Source: Amphichorda felina
Taxonomy: Eukaryota; Ascomycota; Sordariomycetes; Hypocreales; Bionectriaceae
Assembly: GCA_016490725.1 (NCBI GenBank)
Contig: JAEMHR010000018.1
Coordinates: forward strand, 124,001-188,000
Length of the DNA stretch: 64,000 nt
Direction: 5' to 3'
Below, one piece after another: positions 21,088 through 33,487 of this stretch. Each line of letters begins with the position of its first letter. The stretch's first letter is position 1. The position numbers were made by a program, and so were the translations under genes. The notes beneath the pieces were generated by a model. It was not told the origin of the DNA and did no database searches. It saw only the letters and a program-made list of their open reading frames with translations.

Positions 21088-24020
21088 ATGGCCGACGACG
21101 ACACGTCGAACCTCTTCGGGCTCGACGATGCGAGCCTAGCACTCATCGACGATTGCTCTGCGTCCGGAGACTTCAAGTCTGCCCCCTCTAACACCTCAGA
21201 CGAGGGCCAATTCGACTCCTCCGGCTGGGAGTTTCCAGAGACGATACCTTTCACCTTCGACACGAGCTCATCTGCCGCTGCCGCCCCCAGTTACCCGACC
21301 TCCGTCTGGGACTCGCCGCCCTTCGAGCTCGACCAATCTCCGTCAATGGGCTTCGATGACTTCTCCCCGACGAACAACGATGCCTCATTCTTCTTCGGCG
21401 GTCCCATTGTGCCCACCCAGCAGCAGACTCGACCGCGCCAGCCGGTGATGAAGGCCTCCCGGCAAACATTGACTAACACCTTGACGCCTGCCGCCGAGGA
21501 GAAGCTACGCAACATTGCCATGCCCCCACATCTCCAGTACCACTCTCCTAAGAGTGCGTCGAGCCCCGAGTCGACAGGGGACCCCAAGGCCGGATCATCC
21601 CCCGAGTCCAAGTCCCCGTCCAAGCCCAATTCGAAGAAACGCAAAGTGTCGGTGGACCACGATGATGACGAGGATGAAGATGAAGAAGAAGGAAAGCCGG
21701 TCAAGAAGACCTCGCACAACATGATTGAAAAGAGGTACAGGAATAACCTCAACGATAAGATTGCTGCCCTCAGAGATGCCGTCCCCAGCTTGCGCATCAT
21801 GTCCAAGAGCGCAAAGGGCGAGGACACTACCGAGGACCGCCAAGAACTTCACGGGTTAACACCCGCCCACAAGCTTAACAAAGCCACTGTACGTGATATT
21901 TGCCTAGAATTAGGATGGCCATATTGACCGGGTCACAGGTGTTGAGCAAAGCTACCGAGTACATTCGTCACCTGGAGAAACGATACAACAGGTTGCACGA
22001 AGAGAACAACACCATGCGTGCAAGGATAGCAGCATTCGAGAAGCTTTTCATGGCCGGTGCTATGAACGGCTCTATTGCCCCTATGCAGCACCCGCCCACA
22101 CCTATGCAGTATGCTGCCCAGGAGGCGCAGCAACAAGACTTCATGGAGACGCGGACGAGGCAGGGGAGCGCCGGCAATGCATCAGGCATGATTCAGGTCC
22201 CCGAGGACATGCAGAAGATCCTCGCTGCTCAGATGGCAGCGGCCCAGCCCTATCCTGTACCCGCCCAGCCCTTTCACAACGGCTCTCAAACCATGATCCA
22301 ACAACAGCAACTACAGCAACAACAACAGCAGCAACAAGGACGATGGGGCAATACTGCCCCGTATTTTGGTAAGCTGATGGTCGGCTCGCTGGCAGGTCTG
22401 ATGATCCTGGAAGCTGTCCGAGAAGGCGAGACGAGCAATGACAGCACAGAGGGCCGGGGTCTTATGGCGCTGCCTATTCATCTACTCAAGAATCTCACCA
22501 CGAGCCTCGACTTCAACGTCATGGGATACCACGCTCATACATCTCTTAAACTTTTGCTGCTTCTGGGCACAGTGCTATGGGTCTTCATCCCGTCTCTGTT
22601 TGCTACGGAGGATAAGAAGCCCAAGAAGCCTCAGCTATGCACCACCCTGCAGCCTGCGCCTTCTCTCGCATCCTCTATCCATGTCCGTCGTCAAGCGTGG
22701 CAGACAGCTGTCCAGTCAGTCTGGATCCCCCGGCACAACCTTTTCTTGGAAGGGTCTGCCCTCATTCTCAAGGCTGCCAAGTTGAGCGCCCTGAACGTCA
22801 TTGGCGTCCACGGATATCAGATTCTCAGCGGAGCGACGGACGAGCAGGAGATTGCCCGCGCCAAGGCGTGGTCAATTGCCCTCGACTCCCAGCTGGCAGG
22901 TGGCGATGTTGAGATTAACTCGAAGCGTTTGCTCATCACATTCCTCGCATCAGGAACCCTGCAGAATACCCCAGCCAGACTCATGCTGAAGGCACTTCAC
23001 ATCCGTGTGCTTTTGTGGGATCTCACCCAGCGCAGATTCAAGCTGGGAGCTACCAATGCCATTGCGGCCGCTCTTGCTCGGGCCAAGTGGAATGAAGCAC
23101 GTAACCTGAGTCGGCGACTGTCTGAGGCGTGCAGGACAGCTTCGGTCCACCACGAGAATGAGCTTCCGGAACACCTGGCCTATCTTGTGGAGCAACCGTG
23201 CGACGATGTGCTGAATCCTGAGCTGATTCAACGTGCCTACAATCTTGCTTTCAACAAGGACACGAGACACGGTCTTGAGGACCCCATCGATGGCATGGAC
23301 TCGGTTGTCGACGACATTTCTATTGGCTCTCCGATGGATGCTGTTTCCGCCTGGTGGTCTACCCAAGTTCTCCATGAGGCCCTCACGGAGACCCTGGACA
23401 GGAGCGAAGAGGGACCATCGGCTCGGGATAGCAAGATTGACCTGGCGATACACACAGCCCCTGTGGGATCTGTCGCTCAAGCTCGTGCTATCGTTGCCCG
23501 TGCTGCTCTCTCGGACCAGCACCGGGGCTCGAACATTGCTCTCGCGCTCCAAACGATCGGAACTGACAATTGCGAGGCCCCGTTGGCTACAACTTCGATT
23601 GTTGGTTCTGATTCCTGCGCTGCGAGCCCAGACGTTTGCCTCGCCCTGCGCTGTGCTACGGCTATTGCCCACCTTCGGCGATCCGAGACTCGAGGTGCAG
23701 GCCTCAAGGACCTCCAGATTATCGAGTCCATCATGATCCCCAGAGACCCCTCGGCAATGTCCCTGCTGGGATTCACGACGGTTATGGAGCTGATCGAACA
23801 ATACTTTGAGCACAAGTCTGCCGCAGAGACCTTCTCGACTTCTCTGGAGAGGCTGGCTGGCGGTCTCCGTATGTGGATTGGTGGATCTGCTGGCGACAAC
23901 TGCGGCCTCAACCCCAATGTCCGCCACAAGGTTGTGGATAGATGCCTGGGCATCACTAAGAGCCTGGTTGGCATGGAAGTGGATACTGGCTACGGCAGCT
24001 CGAGTGAGACCGAGTCTTGA
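21088..24020 (+). CDS. sre1: Sterol regulatory element-binding protein (SREBP)
   Basis: A membrane-tethered transcription factor that in fungi is released under low sterol or low oxygen and activates ergosterol and hypoxia genes. Two exons, 21088..21888 and 21939..24020, flank a 50-nt intron (GTACGT/TCACAG) inside the helix-loop-helix. They give 960 residues, the length of SrbA-type proteins. The N-terminus is acidic and Phe/Asp-rich (activation region). An acidic run lies near 190-203. The bHLH begins near 207 with HNMIEKRYRNNLNDKI; its tyrosine in EKRYRNN is the SREBP hallmark. The loop is long. A leucine zipper follows. Poly-Gln lies near 388-400. Two hydrophobic spans, near 410-427 (LMVGSLAGLMILEAV) and 468-488 (LKLLLLLGTVLWVFIPSLF), form the ER hairpin. 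The C-terminal ~470 residues match the conserved DUF2014-type region of fungal SREBPs. Confidence 0.95.
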
Positions 24021-25243
24021 GCAAACCCCTTGATCAATCTACGCGATCACAGCGAGGCAGCGAGCCCAGGCGTCTTGGGATCATTCGTTGCCTCTATCCA
24101 CTGTTGTACTATATTGAAGGCACTTGGCGAGCGAGTTTGGCAGGAACGAAAATCTTGGAGGGGGTATGGTTGGAATTTGGGAGAAAATCATGGCATGGCA
24201 TTTGGAAGCGACGAGAAGTTTACATTTTTTTTTTAAACAACACTCACCTCGACTCAGCTTATCAAGGACTGGAGTTTAAGGCACGGAGTTTTCGGGGAAG
24301 CGGGACGCGAGCCTTTGAAGGGCGGAATAGAGGATACCTAGGTATATAACCAGTGCCCGAAAGCTCATAGCGGCGCGCATGACATGAGCATCCCCGCAAG
24401 CGATAGTGCATCTAGTCCTATCATCATTCATCAGCTAACTACCTGAAGTATTGCCTGGCTCTAAAAGTGTTGTATCTCATTATGTATGTATTTCTGATGA
24501 CCTGCCCTAGGTGGGTACATCGCCGAGCATTGTTCGTAACATGTACGCGGTATCTAGGGACAGTGCTGATCTGTTTGGAGCGTAGCGGGAGAGGAGAAGA
24601 GAAGCCTTGGATGCGGGTATACTCGCCGCTCAAGATGTCGAGAAACGTGCTCATAGAAGGATGCTTGCTCCATCTGGCTGAACTGGACTGGAACGAGCGG
24701 TGAGTGCTAATAGGGTGGGAAAATGGGATTGGAAAGATGAAGAAGGTGGTCACCATGGGCAGAGCCGGTAATATAGGGGCAGGCTCAGGATTCGAATATC
24801 GGGAACAGTCCCCTTGTGTCCATGCATACGCTGGGACTTCACATATGATATTTCCATCTATCGCTCCGGAACACTGGCGTTCAGCTAGCCTCCGAGGCAC
24901 GAAACAAGGAAGACAAGTCTTGTCAGATCAGAAAAAGGAAGGTTGCTTTTGTTGTTGGTGACCGACATCAAGACAACTTAGGGCAAATCGGCAAGTCCCT
25001 AGTTACAAGGGAAGAGGATTTTTGGATGTTGGGTTTAGGAAGGTTTATAGTCTATATGAATACAAAGATATTGCTAACCCCCTTTATCTAAGCTCTTTCT
25101 GTTTATCAGCCTATTGTACTACCGAGTGCCATCTATGCTACCTTTGCCCTTGCCATGTAACTAGTTTATCATGGGAAATGACCCCCCCATAAAAAAATAC
25201 GCCTTCTTCATTCCATTTCGTAAATCGTAAATAGCCCTGCCGA
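24021..25243. other. Convergent spacer after SREBP and Zn2Cys6 genes
   Basis: This is 1.22 kb between two converging genes, so it should hold only 3' untranslated regions and terminators. A T-run lies at about 24.23 kb. Open frames reach about 150 codons on the minus strand but their translations have no family features. Confidence 0.5.
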
Positions 25244-27588
25244 CTAAAACGGCCCCCCTGGGAATTGTTGGCCATTCCCCAAAGCCCCATTTTCGGCCAT
25301 GCCTTCCCAAAAATTCCACGCCAGGAGTGGTTCATCAGGTCCTGGGGTGTGGAATTGGCCGTCGGGGCTGAAAACCAGCGACGGATGCGACAGGGGAGTC
25401 TCAGTGTCCATCGCCATGGATGAGGAAGCAGGGGCAGTCGATGTACCGGTAGGCTGCAGACTCTGGCGTAGCCGGGCGATGAAGGGGGGTATATCTATAA
25501 TGTGCCCGGCAGCGGCAAAGGCCTTCTCCCGCATATCGAACGCTTTGAGAGTAAACTGAGCTTGAACAACATTACTCCGCTGTGAGAGATTGTGCATTTC
25601 CGGACGTTGGGCGTAGCATTTCTCGAAGACAGCCCAGCAGCGGTCCGAAAGACGTCCTGTGGGCCGCTGATACAGAAGGCTGGAGAGGCTGGCCAAGGCC
25701 TCGGTCTGAAAGTGCATCTTGATGAACCACCCAAAGCCCCAAGCCTCCATGAATGTGAGCGCGTCGGTTATATTCTCGAAGTTGCCGAGCATGACCTTGA
25801 AAAGGTTGTCCCTGGGCCCGAAGATCTCGGTTCCCCACTCGGGCTGCTCCTGCATGGGCATGAGCGACTCTCGGAGCCGCGCTATGAGGTTGGGGCGGAT
25901 GCCCAGGGCGGCGGCGTGGGCGTAACCGGCGGCCGCGCTGACAAATCGGCGCTCTATCTCCATGAGATCATGCTCAAGTGTTTGGACAAGAAGGATGTTC
26001 CGCTCGAGAGACTGAGGGTCCATGGGGGAATTAGATGTAGGGGTTTGGCCGAGGATGTTGGACTCGGCTGTGACGCGAGCCTCCTCGATCAGGAAGTAGC
26101 GGACGATCCGGTGCATTACGAGGACGAAGCCCATCTCGGTGGGCCCCTCGCGTGACTGGAGCTCGCCGGAGGCGTCTGGGAAGAGGTCGGCGTCGTTGAG
26201 GTTGAGCGGAGGCTTGGTATCGAAGTCGGTGGGGATACCACTATGTTTGAAGCCACATGCCATGGTGAGCTTGGTGTCGTACGTGACGATCTGCCACCAG
26301 ATCCTGCGGCGCATTTCAGTCTCAAAAGGGGGCAGGTTGAGGGATTCTCCATCATGGTGATAACCCATGGATATGGCTATTCGAACGAGGCTGCCCATCA
26401 TGACCCACGCCGCGTGGCGGTTGTTATCGCTATTAAGGATTATCTAGCTGGGGTTAGCATGCGATATAGTCGTTGGCGAAAAAAAAAACACATGAAGGCG
26501 ACTGACTAGAGCATGTACTAGGGCCTGGACGACGACCATGTCGTATCGTTTAAGAAAGTCGAATCGCGCCAGCGGTCTGAATGTCATGGATAGGAATTTT
26601 TGAGTGGCACGCTCGCGCGTGAGCCCAAGCGTCTGGAGAAGCTCGTCATCCGAGAGTGACATGCTCGCGACGCCAAAGATGGAATTCAGCAGACCCTGGT
26701 ATGAGAGGGGTATGCTGCTCATATCGCCAGCGGCCTGGACAATGTACGGCTGGACCGTCGGAGCGTGGATGATCTTGATCAGGGGGTTTACACGCTCGAG
26801 GAATATCTGCCACAGTTTGAACGTCTGGATGGCGTCGAGGGACGCCATCTCGTCGCTGGTGGGACTGGGGCAGTGGCTAGCCAAATTGGAATCGAATGCT
26901 TCGTAGGAATCATCGCTTGGGTTGAATATAGACCCCTCGGGTTCCTCCGAATCGATAATCTCCCGCATAACTTGGATCTGCGGGTTCCATGGGGTGAGCG
27001 TCTCTGAGAGCAAACGGCGAGGGCTGGTTGCTGGCAGGCAGGGATAGGGCTACTCACCTCATCCTTGAGACATTGCCACAGCTGGCCATCGATGAAACGG
27101 GCGGGCCCGGCGTCCAACACACCCCTCGCTGGCGTCCCGGAAGGAGAGTGGGCGTCGGTGGGCGTCCGCGCTGATACATGAGGCTTCAACTGAGCGCCGG
27201 CGGGAGCTACGGGCGAGGCAGTCGGGCCCACGGGGGCCTTTGGGCTCGCCCCAAGCCCGGGCTCGGGTCTGTCAGCGTACTGGCGCAGCAGGTTCTCACA
27301 GCGCGCCAGGCGATCCTGGAGATCCTGCCTGGGCTTGGAGCGCTGCCGGGGAGGGGCTGGTTTGCTGGGGGTGCATGTGACATTGGCCTGGGCAGCGAAC
27401 AGAAAGTCAGATATCGCGCATCATCGTTGGGTTCCAGATGGCCAGAGACAGAGCGGCGGTCTCCTTACCTTGACGCAGTTGGAGCAGGGAATGACTCTGT
27501 CGCATCTGATCTTGCGGCGCTGGCACAGAGCACATGAGAGGACGCGGGGCGGTTTTTGAGAAGTACTGGAAGCTGGGGTGGAGGCCAT
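25244..27588 (-). CDS. Zn(II)2Cys6 transcription factor with fungal-specific domain
   Basis: A nuclear DNA-binding regulator; target unknown. Four exons, 27588..27469, 27387..27058, 27001..26507 and 26443..25244, all join in phase 0 and give 714 residues. The zinc cluster has C19, C22, C29, C35, C38 and, after intron 1, C45 (CALCQRRKIRC, PCSNC, VTC). An intron therefore splits the cluster between its fifth and sixth cysteines. A basic linker (PPRQRSKPRQ) leads to a short coiled coil, DLQDRLARCENLLRQYAD. The middle homology region spans exons 3 and 4. Its hallmark follows in AAWVMMGSLVRIAISMGYH and ETEMRRRIWWQIVTYD. The final ~70 residues are disordered. The acceptor of exon 3 (CTCAGAG) is the least certain junction. 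The neighbours give no hint of its pathway. Confidence 0.88.
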
Positions 27589-29223
27589 GGTCGCGCCTCC
27601 CTGACGCCTGGTGCCTTGGGAGTAGCCGCGTCACCAGTCTGGACCAGTTTGGCGGAGGAGAGGGGGAAGGAGCAGTCGAGGAGTGACGATGCGGGAAGGA
27701 AGGCCGGAGGGGAAGGGCTGGAATGTCTCTGGCAACCTGCAAGGCAGGAACGCGGTGGCATCAAGATCCCCGGTTCGGAGTCTTGCTGAATCCCGGCCGA
27801 GGCTAGCGGTGGTGTTGCGGGCTTGGAGGGCTCGTGGTGCTGCGTCTGGAGGGATGGAGTCGTGGACCGCCCGCCGGAGGGGCCGGACTCCGATCGGTGC
27901 TTGCACTGGAAACTTCTAGTACTACTAATAGTAAGTAATTACTACTTTCGTATTCGTACCGTTGTCGTACGTTGGAGAGAGTTTTGGAGTAACTGGGTGG
28001 GTACGGAGGTTGTGGTTGGAGACTTCCGCAGAACCCTGTCAAGTCTAGTACTGTATGATTGGAAAATGCAGCGCCATGTACAGAGTATCCGGTACCGAAG
28101 TACTCCCCGACCTCCTTCGGGACCTATTTGTGCAACACATACGGAGTAGGTGCAAAGTCCCTAAACGAAATTCCTTTACAATTTTTTCCCGCCTTTACAC
28201 ATTAGCGCATTTCACAGGGACTAGCTACGCTGAATTGAGTCATGGTATCCGTAGAGCCTACCTAGGTACTATGTACGCTTCCGCTGTTAGTGGCCGTGCA
28301 GCCATGTGGGCCTTCTCTTAGCAACAGACAAATAGAGTTGGTAAGTATCTTTCCTCGCCTGTTGGATTACCAATGCAAGTGAAGAGCCAACGGTTGGTCA
28401 CCCTTTTACCGTAGGTAGTCGAATTTACAGGTTTGCAATGAATGTATCTAGAACACCCCTTGACATGCCTAGCAAGAGGATGGAAGGAAGGATACGGGGT
28501 ACATGGAGGTTGGGACATCAACAACAGCCCCTCACCGCTTGGGGATTTTGGTCGAAACGCCTGGTTGAAACTGTTTCATGTAGTATCCGTATCCGCATTG
28601 TCCCGTACCCGTATCCATAGCACCACTACTAATACTACGTCGTACAATATGCGCGTATCGTGCCGCCTTATCAATCCCCGCGTTTTTGGCCACGATGACG
28701 AGGTGAACAACCGCATTCTCATCCCACAGCTTTGTTGGTCGGGAGCGGCCGCCCATATGTATATGGGCCCGGGTCGGAGAGTATTGAGAGCCGTGTGGCC
28801 TAGGCGATGAGCGAGCAGGTACTATGCTAGTATTCTGAATTTATAATCCATCCTACAGACAGGGACAACATGATGCCGACTGGGATGTTGGATGGTCGAG
28901 CCGTCTCCACCCCCGCACCATGGCGCAACCATCCATGTCTGCCGCTGCATTTCGGGCTTGCGGCACACCATCACGATCTATGATCCTAGCCAGATCAGTT
29001 TCGTCATCTCATCGCGCGGTTCCATATTATATTACCATCCAACATCACCCATGGGCGAAGGAAGTCCTCAGCAGAGTGTATAAGGAAGGCGAATGGGACC
29101 GCAAGCTCGGGAGCAGCATATGTATCTGTCTGTATTCGTAATTGCACATCTATGCACCGGAACCTATCTAGATTTCTATCCAAAGCTGGAAACACTGCAT
29201 CTACCCCCTAGAGCCCCAGTCCT
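27589..29223. other. Spacer upstream of the Zn2Cys6 gene
   Basis: This is 1.63 kb between the Zn2Cys6 start and the nitrite reductase 3' end, both minus strand. It contains a TACGGAGTA word at 28140-28148, repeated CCGTATCC words near 28.58-28.62 kb and CTACTAATAGTA-like words near 27.91-27.93 kb. No gene is supported. Confidence 0.5.
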
Positions 29224-32200
29224 TCACCAATCCGGTGCGCTCCCACATCCCCCTCCCGCCATCAGCTCCACCGGTCTCGTCATCTTGGCCACGGCGTGCG
29301 GCCGAGCCGACGGCTTCTTGCCCCGGATCCCCACAAACTTGATCTTCCTGTCCAGCTCGGCAAACGGCGACTCGCCGCTCTCCCCCTTCTTGACCATCCA
29401 CTTCCTAGTGCCCAGAGCGGCGTCGAGCTCCTCCGCCGGCGGCAGCTTCAGGTACACGAGCCCGTCCGCCCGCGCCTCGACGGGGAAGGTCGCGATCGAG
29501 AGGGACGAGTCCGTCTTGCAGGCCCCGTCGCCGAGGTCAAAGTTGCGCTTGTGGTGCGGGCATGATACCCAGGGTGATGACGACGACGGCAACGACGGCG
29601 GCGACGATGAAGAAGAAGAAGAAGAAGATGGCGCGCTGGGCTTGTCGCCGCACGGATCCTGGCCGAGCAGCCCGTCGGAGAGGACGAACGCGCGCTTGTG
29701 GGGGCACATTTGCTGTGTCGCGTAGAACTGCCCGCGGAAGCGCCAGACGGCGAGCTGCGTATCGCCGCGCTTGATGGTTGCCGAGATGCCGTTGGGGCTC
29801 TCGTCGGCTCCGTCAAAGTGCGACGCCTCGATGACGGGCTGCCACGCCATGCTGCTCCAGCGCTCGCGCAGGCCCTTGAAGTCATCCGTAGCAGAGTCCT
29901 TGGCCCAGAAGACGGGCCGGTCCTGCCCGCGGTCCTGCTCCGTCTCCATGTTCTCGACATTGGCGTCTGTGTTGTGGAACTGCTTGAACTGGGCGGCGAT
30001 GGCTGGTGTCTTGATGGCCTCAGCCCACTCATCAAAGAAGCTGTCGACGAGCTCCTGCATCTGCGCCTCGAGGGACGCGCATATGCCCAGCTTGTCTTCG
30101 AGGATGACCTCCTGGAGGTACTTCATGCCTCCAGGGAGGTTCTCCAGCCACCTCGCTGTACGCTGGAGCTTGTCGGCCGTCCGGATGTAGAACATGAGGT
30201 AGCGGTCCAGGATGGGCACAACCTCTGACGGAGGCACATCCTTGGCGAGCAGCTCAGCATGCCTGGGCTTCGCACCCCCGTTCCCGGCAACGAATATGTT
30301 GAAGCCCTTGTCAGTGGAAATGAGACCGAAGCTACAGAATGGTCAGTGACTTGACATAAGTGACAAATGGAAGACTGGGTCATCGGCTTACTCCTTGCTC
30401 TGTGCCTCGGCACACTCTCGCACACAGCCGCTCACACCGCCCTTGATCTTGTGAGGCGCCCGGATACTCTTGTACCGCTCCTCCAACCGCACTGCCATGC
30501 CCACACTGTCACCGATGCCGAAGCGGCACCACGTCGTCCCGACACAGCTCTTGACGGTTCTGAGGGACTTGGCGTAGGCGTGCCCCGACTCCATGCCGGC
30601 GGCGACAAGCTGGCCCCAGATGTCGACCAGGTCGTGCTTCTTGGCCCCAAAAAGGTCGATACGCTGGCCGCCCGTGATTTTGGTGTAGAGGTTGTACTTC
30701 TTGGCCACGGCGCCGATGGCAACAAGCTTGTCCGGGGTGATCTCCCCGCCAGACACGCGAGGCACGACCGAGTAGGTGCCGTTGCGCTGGATGTTGCCCA
30801 GGAAGCGGTCGTTGGTGTCCTGTAGGCCATGCGTCGGCTTGTCCATGACATGCCTGTTCCACAGCGACGAGAACATGCCCCCCACAGCGGGCTTGCACAG
30901 CTCGCACCCAGAACTCTCCTTGTCGTTTCCCGCCTCCCGCATGACCTCTTGAAACGACGTCAGGCGTTTCACCATGGCAATGTTGAAGAGGTCAGCTCGA
31001 GAGTAGTTGAAGTGCGAGCAGAGGTAGTTCTTGACCTCGTTACCCATGGACAGCATGGTCTTGTTGAAGATCGCGGTGATCAGGGGCATGCAGCCACCGC
31101 AGCCGGTACCGGCTTTCGTGCACGACTTGATGGCGCCTAGGTCCTTGCAGGTGCCGTCCTTGACTCCCGTGATAATATCTCCCTTGGTGACATTATGGCA
31201 GGAGCAGATTTGGGTGTCCTCGTCCAAGTCGTCGCCATCGTCCCCATCCTTCTTTGCACCGAGGATGAGCTGACTAGGGGGGATATCAAGCTCCTTCATG
31301 CCCTTGACCATGGGGACCAGTTTGACGTAGTCGGTTGTGTCTCCAATCATCATACCTCCCAGAAGGTATTTGCCATCCGTAGTAAAGATGTACTTCTTGT
31401 AGATATTCTGGAAAGGGTCTTTGTATGTGAGCGCCTTTACCGTCGTTTCCGACGCGACATTTGCGCTTCTGCCTCCATTGACAGCTTTGGAGGCCTTGAT
31501 GTGCTTTGGCGGCAGATATTTAGGGCCGTCGCGGTCAGCAAAGTAGTCTCCAAAGCTGGCCACGTCGACGCCCAGGAGCTTCAGTTTGGTGCTGAGGTCG
31601 GGTCTCCTGAAGATTCGGGGCGCATGCAGCTTGGCCTGCGTGAGGTTGAAGGCGAGGACGTCGGCCATCTCAATCCCAGGGGCGATGAGGCCAAATGTCT
31701 GGCTTTTCCAGCTCGCGCACTCCCCAATGGCGTAAACGTCTGGTACGCTGGTGGCGAGATAGTCGTCGACAATGATGCCGCCGCCTCTATCAGCGCAATT
31801 GATGCCCGAGGCCTTGGCTAACTCATCTCTCGCCCGGACGCCTATGGCGAAGCAAACGGTGGAGCAGGTCATCTCCTCGCCATCTTCGAATACAACACCC
31901 GACACGTTGTTTCCTGCGTCGACCTTGATCTCGCCGACCCGCTTGCTTAACATGACGTCCAAGCCCAGGTCCCTAACTTGGTGGACTACCATGGATCCCG
32001 CATCATCGTCTAGCTGTCGGCTCAACACCCAGCGGTTGCGCTCAATAAGCTTGACTTTGTCGTAGCACTCAAGATCCATCATGGCCTTGGCTGCTTCCAG
32101 GCCTAGAAGACCTCCACCAACCACAGCACCAACAGAGCCTTTCTTAGTCCCGGCAAAGTCTATCAACCGGATCAAGTCGTCTATCGTCCGGTAGACAAAG

Positions 32201-32715
32201 ACGCCGGTGGCATCATGGCCGGGTGTCTGCCGCGGGAGTATCGCATCAGAGCCAGTGGCTAAAACCAGTATATCGTAGGGAACCACATCGCCATTGGCGC
32301 ATTTGACCGTCTTGGCTTGTGAGTCGATACTGGTGGCCTTTGTATTGACATGGTAGCCCAGAGAACCCTCGGGCACTTGTGTATACTGTAACAGTCGTTA
32401 GAAGGGTCTCCATAGATATTCAATGGTCAACATACCCATTCAGCAGGGTTTAGGTACAGATTCTCGATTTTGCGATGGTTGAAGAAGCTGGTCAGACCAA
32501 CCCGGTTGTACGCCAGATGGGGTTCCTCTCCTAGAACGGTAATATCGTATTCTCTCGTCCTCGCATCGTATTTTAATGCTTTCTCGCTGTATTGCCGCAT
32601 TAGTACGAGTTCCGTAACCGGTGTTAGAGTTGGGCTAGATCCCTCGCACTCACGTGAAGGCAATACCAACCATTCCCAGGCCAACGACCACCAGCCTCTT
32701 CCTGGGGGAAGCCAT
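29224..32715 (-). CDS. niiA: Assimilatory nitrite reductase [NAD(P)H]
   Basis: It reduces nitrite to ammonium with six electrons from NAD(P)H, in the cytosol, as the second step of nitrate assimilation. Four exons, 32715..32654, 32586..32436, 32385..30392 and 30331..29224, keep phase and give 1104 residues, the usual length. In order: FAD-binding fold (VVVGLGMVGIAF); NAD-binding fold (GAVVGGGLLGLEAAKAM); BFD-like [2Fe-2S] site near 465 (CSCHNV, then CTKAGTGCGGC); ferredoxin-like nitrite/sulfite reductase domains; and the 4Fe-4S/siroheme cysteines in SCVGTTWC and GCVREC, with FVAGNGG after them. A C-terminal Rieske domain has C945-P-H947 and C993-P-H-H996. A Ser-rich insertion of about 25 residues separates the two Rieske ligand pairs. 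Promoter sites for nitrogen regulators lie upstream. No nitrate reductase or transporter gene is in this window. Confidence 0.96.
29572..29640. repeat. In-frame trinucleotide tract inside nitrite reductase
   Basis: The plus strand shows GAC/GGC repeats followed by a GAA/GAAG run near 29.60-29.63 kb. On the coding strand this encodes a serine/proline run (about ten consecutive Ser, then SPPSLP and SSSS). The tract lies between the two Rieske ligand motifs. Confidence 0.8.
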
Positions 32716-33014
32716 TGCAGATGCTCAGACTTGAGGTGTGAGAGCCTCAACAAGAGCTTGTTGAATTGCAAAGCCTCAAAGAGCAAAAGTTGCCTGGGCC
32801 CCTTTCGGATTTAGGGGACCTCTGCCCCCGTTCGGCTTGCTGCGCATCCATAGCAGATACTTTGATCTCGTAGATTAGGAGCGTCAGGGTGTCGTGTGAA
32901 ATGCATCTCCGATTATTCCTCGACGAGATGGCGCACCACCGTGGGGCGCATTTCCACGGGTGAAGCACAGCTGGCAGGGCCAATCAATGGCGTCGCCGGC
33001 GTTGATGGTGTTCG

Positions 33015-33022
33015 CCGCGGAG
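33015..33022 (-). promoter_or_regulatory. NirA/NIT-4-type site
   Basis: The plus strand reads CCGCGGAG, whose complement CTCCGCGG fits the published NirA consensus CTCCGHGG. It lies about 300 bp upstream of the nitrite reductase ATG. NirA is the nitrate-specific activator, so placement is sensible. This is a sequence match only. Confidence 0.6.
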
Positions 33023-33055
33023 AAGACGACATTGCCAGACGTGGGGCGTTGATGC

Positions 33056-33111
33056 CGATAGATAAGTAGCGATTGATATCTCCAGTCTCTCCAGGGGGCT
33101 CGCTCTGATAA
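33056..33111 (+). promoter_or_regulatory. Three AreA/NIT-2-type HGATAR sites
   Basis: Overlapping CGATAG (33056-33061) and AGATAA (33060-33065), and TGATAA (33106-33111), all on the plus strand, lie 340-396 bp upstream of the nitrite reductase ATG. Paired GATA sites close together are the preferred target of the nitrogen-derepression factors AreA/NIT-2. Single GATA words are common by chance; the tight group next to the NirA-type site is the support. Confidence 0.58.
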
Positions 33112-33487
33112 GAGACGCGTTGCACAGGAACAAATCAGATGCGTCAAGCTAATGACATGATGTAGCGGGTAGAAGTCGTCTCGAAGAACGGAATGGGGCT
33201 TTTCGATTGGCGACACCTGGTCCCCAACGGGCGCAATTGTCCACCACAAGTCGACTTTGCATCTTGATTGAATGGGGTGAGTTAACGAATGGATGTTCCA
33301 ATCGTCAAGTGCGGAGGACCTCGAGGATGTCTCTCATAAGGTACGTAACTCGGTGGGGCGAGCACTGAGCAGCACCTCCACTGTCCAGAAGCCCCTCCAA
33401 GCTGCCCTGCCGATCCACCACCACCACCGCCACAACCTCCATCCAACCTCACCAACCTCAAAGGGTTCCCAGCCCAGGTAGACAAAG

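Larger units (their letters stand above)
32716..33487. promoter_or_regulatory. Shared promoter of nitrite reductase and VPS25
   Basis: This is 772 bp between two divergent genes. The nitrite reductase ATG is at 32715 and the VPS25 ATG at 33488. Toward the centre lie a NirA-type site and three HGATAR sites (listed separately). The VPS25 side is CT- and CCACC-rich, like a leader. No open frame of note was seen. Confidence 0.65.

Noticed and set aside
22950..23927. 325-codon frame on the minus strand
   Set aside because: It is antisense to the SREBP C-terminal region, which continues uninterrupted on the plus strand; the composition is that of a shadow frame.
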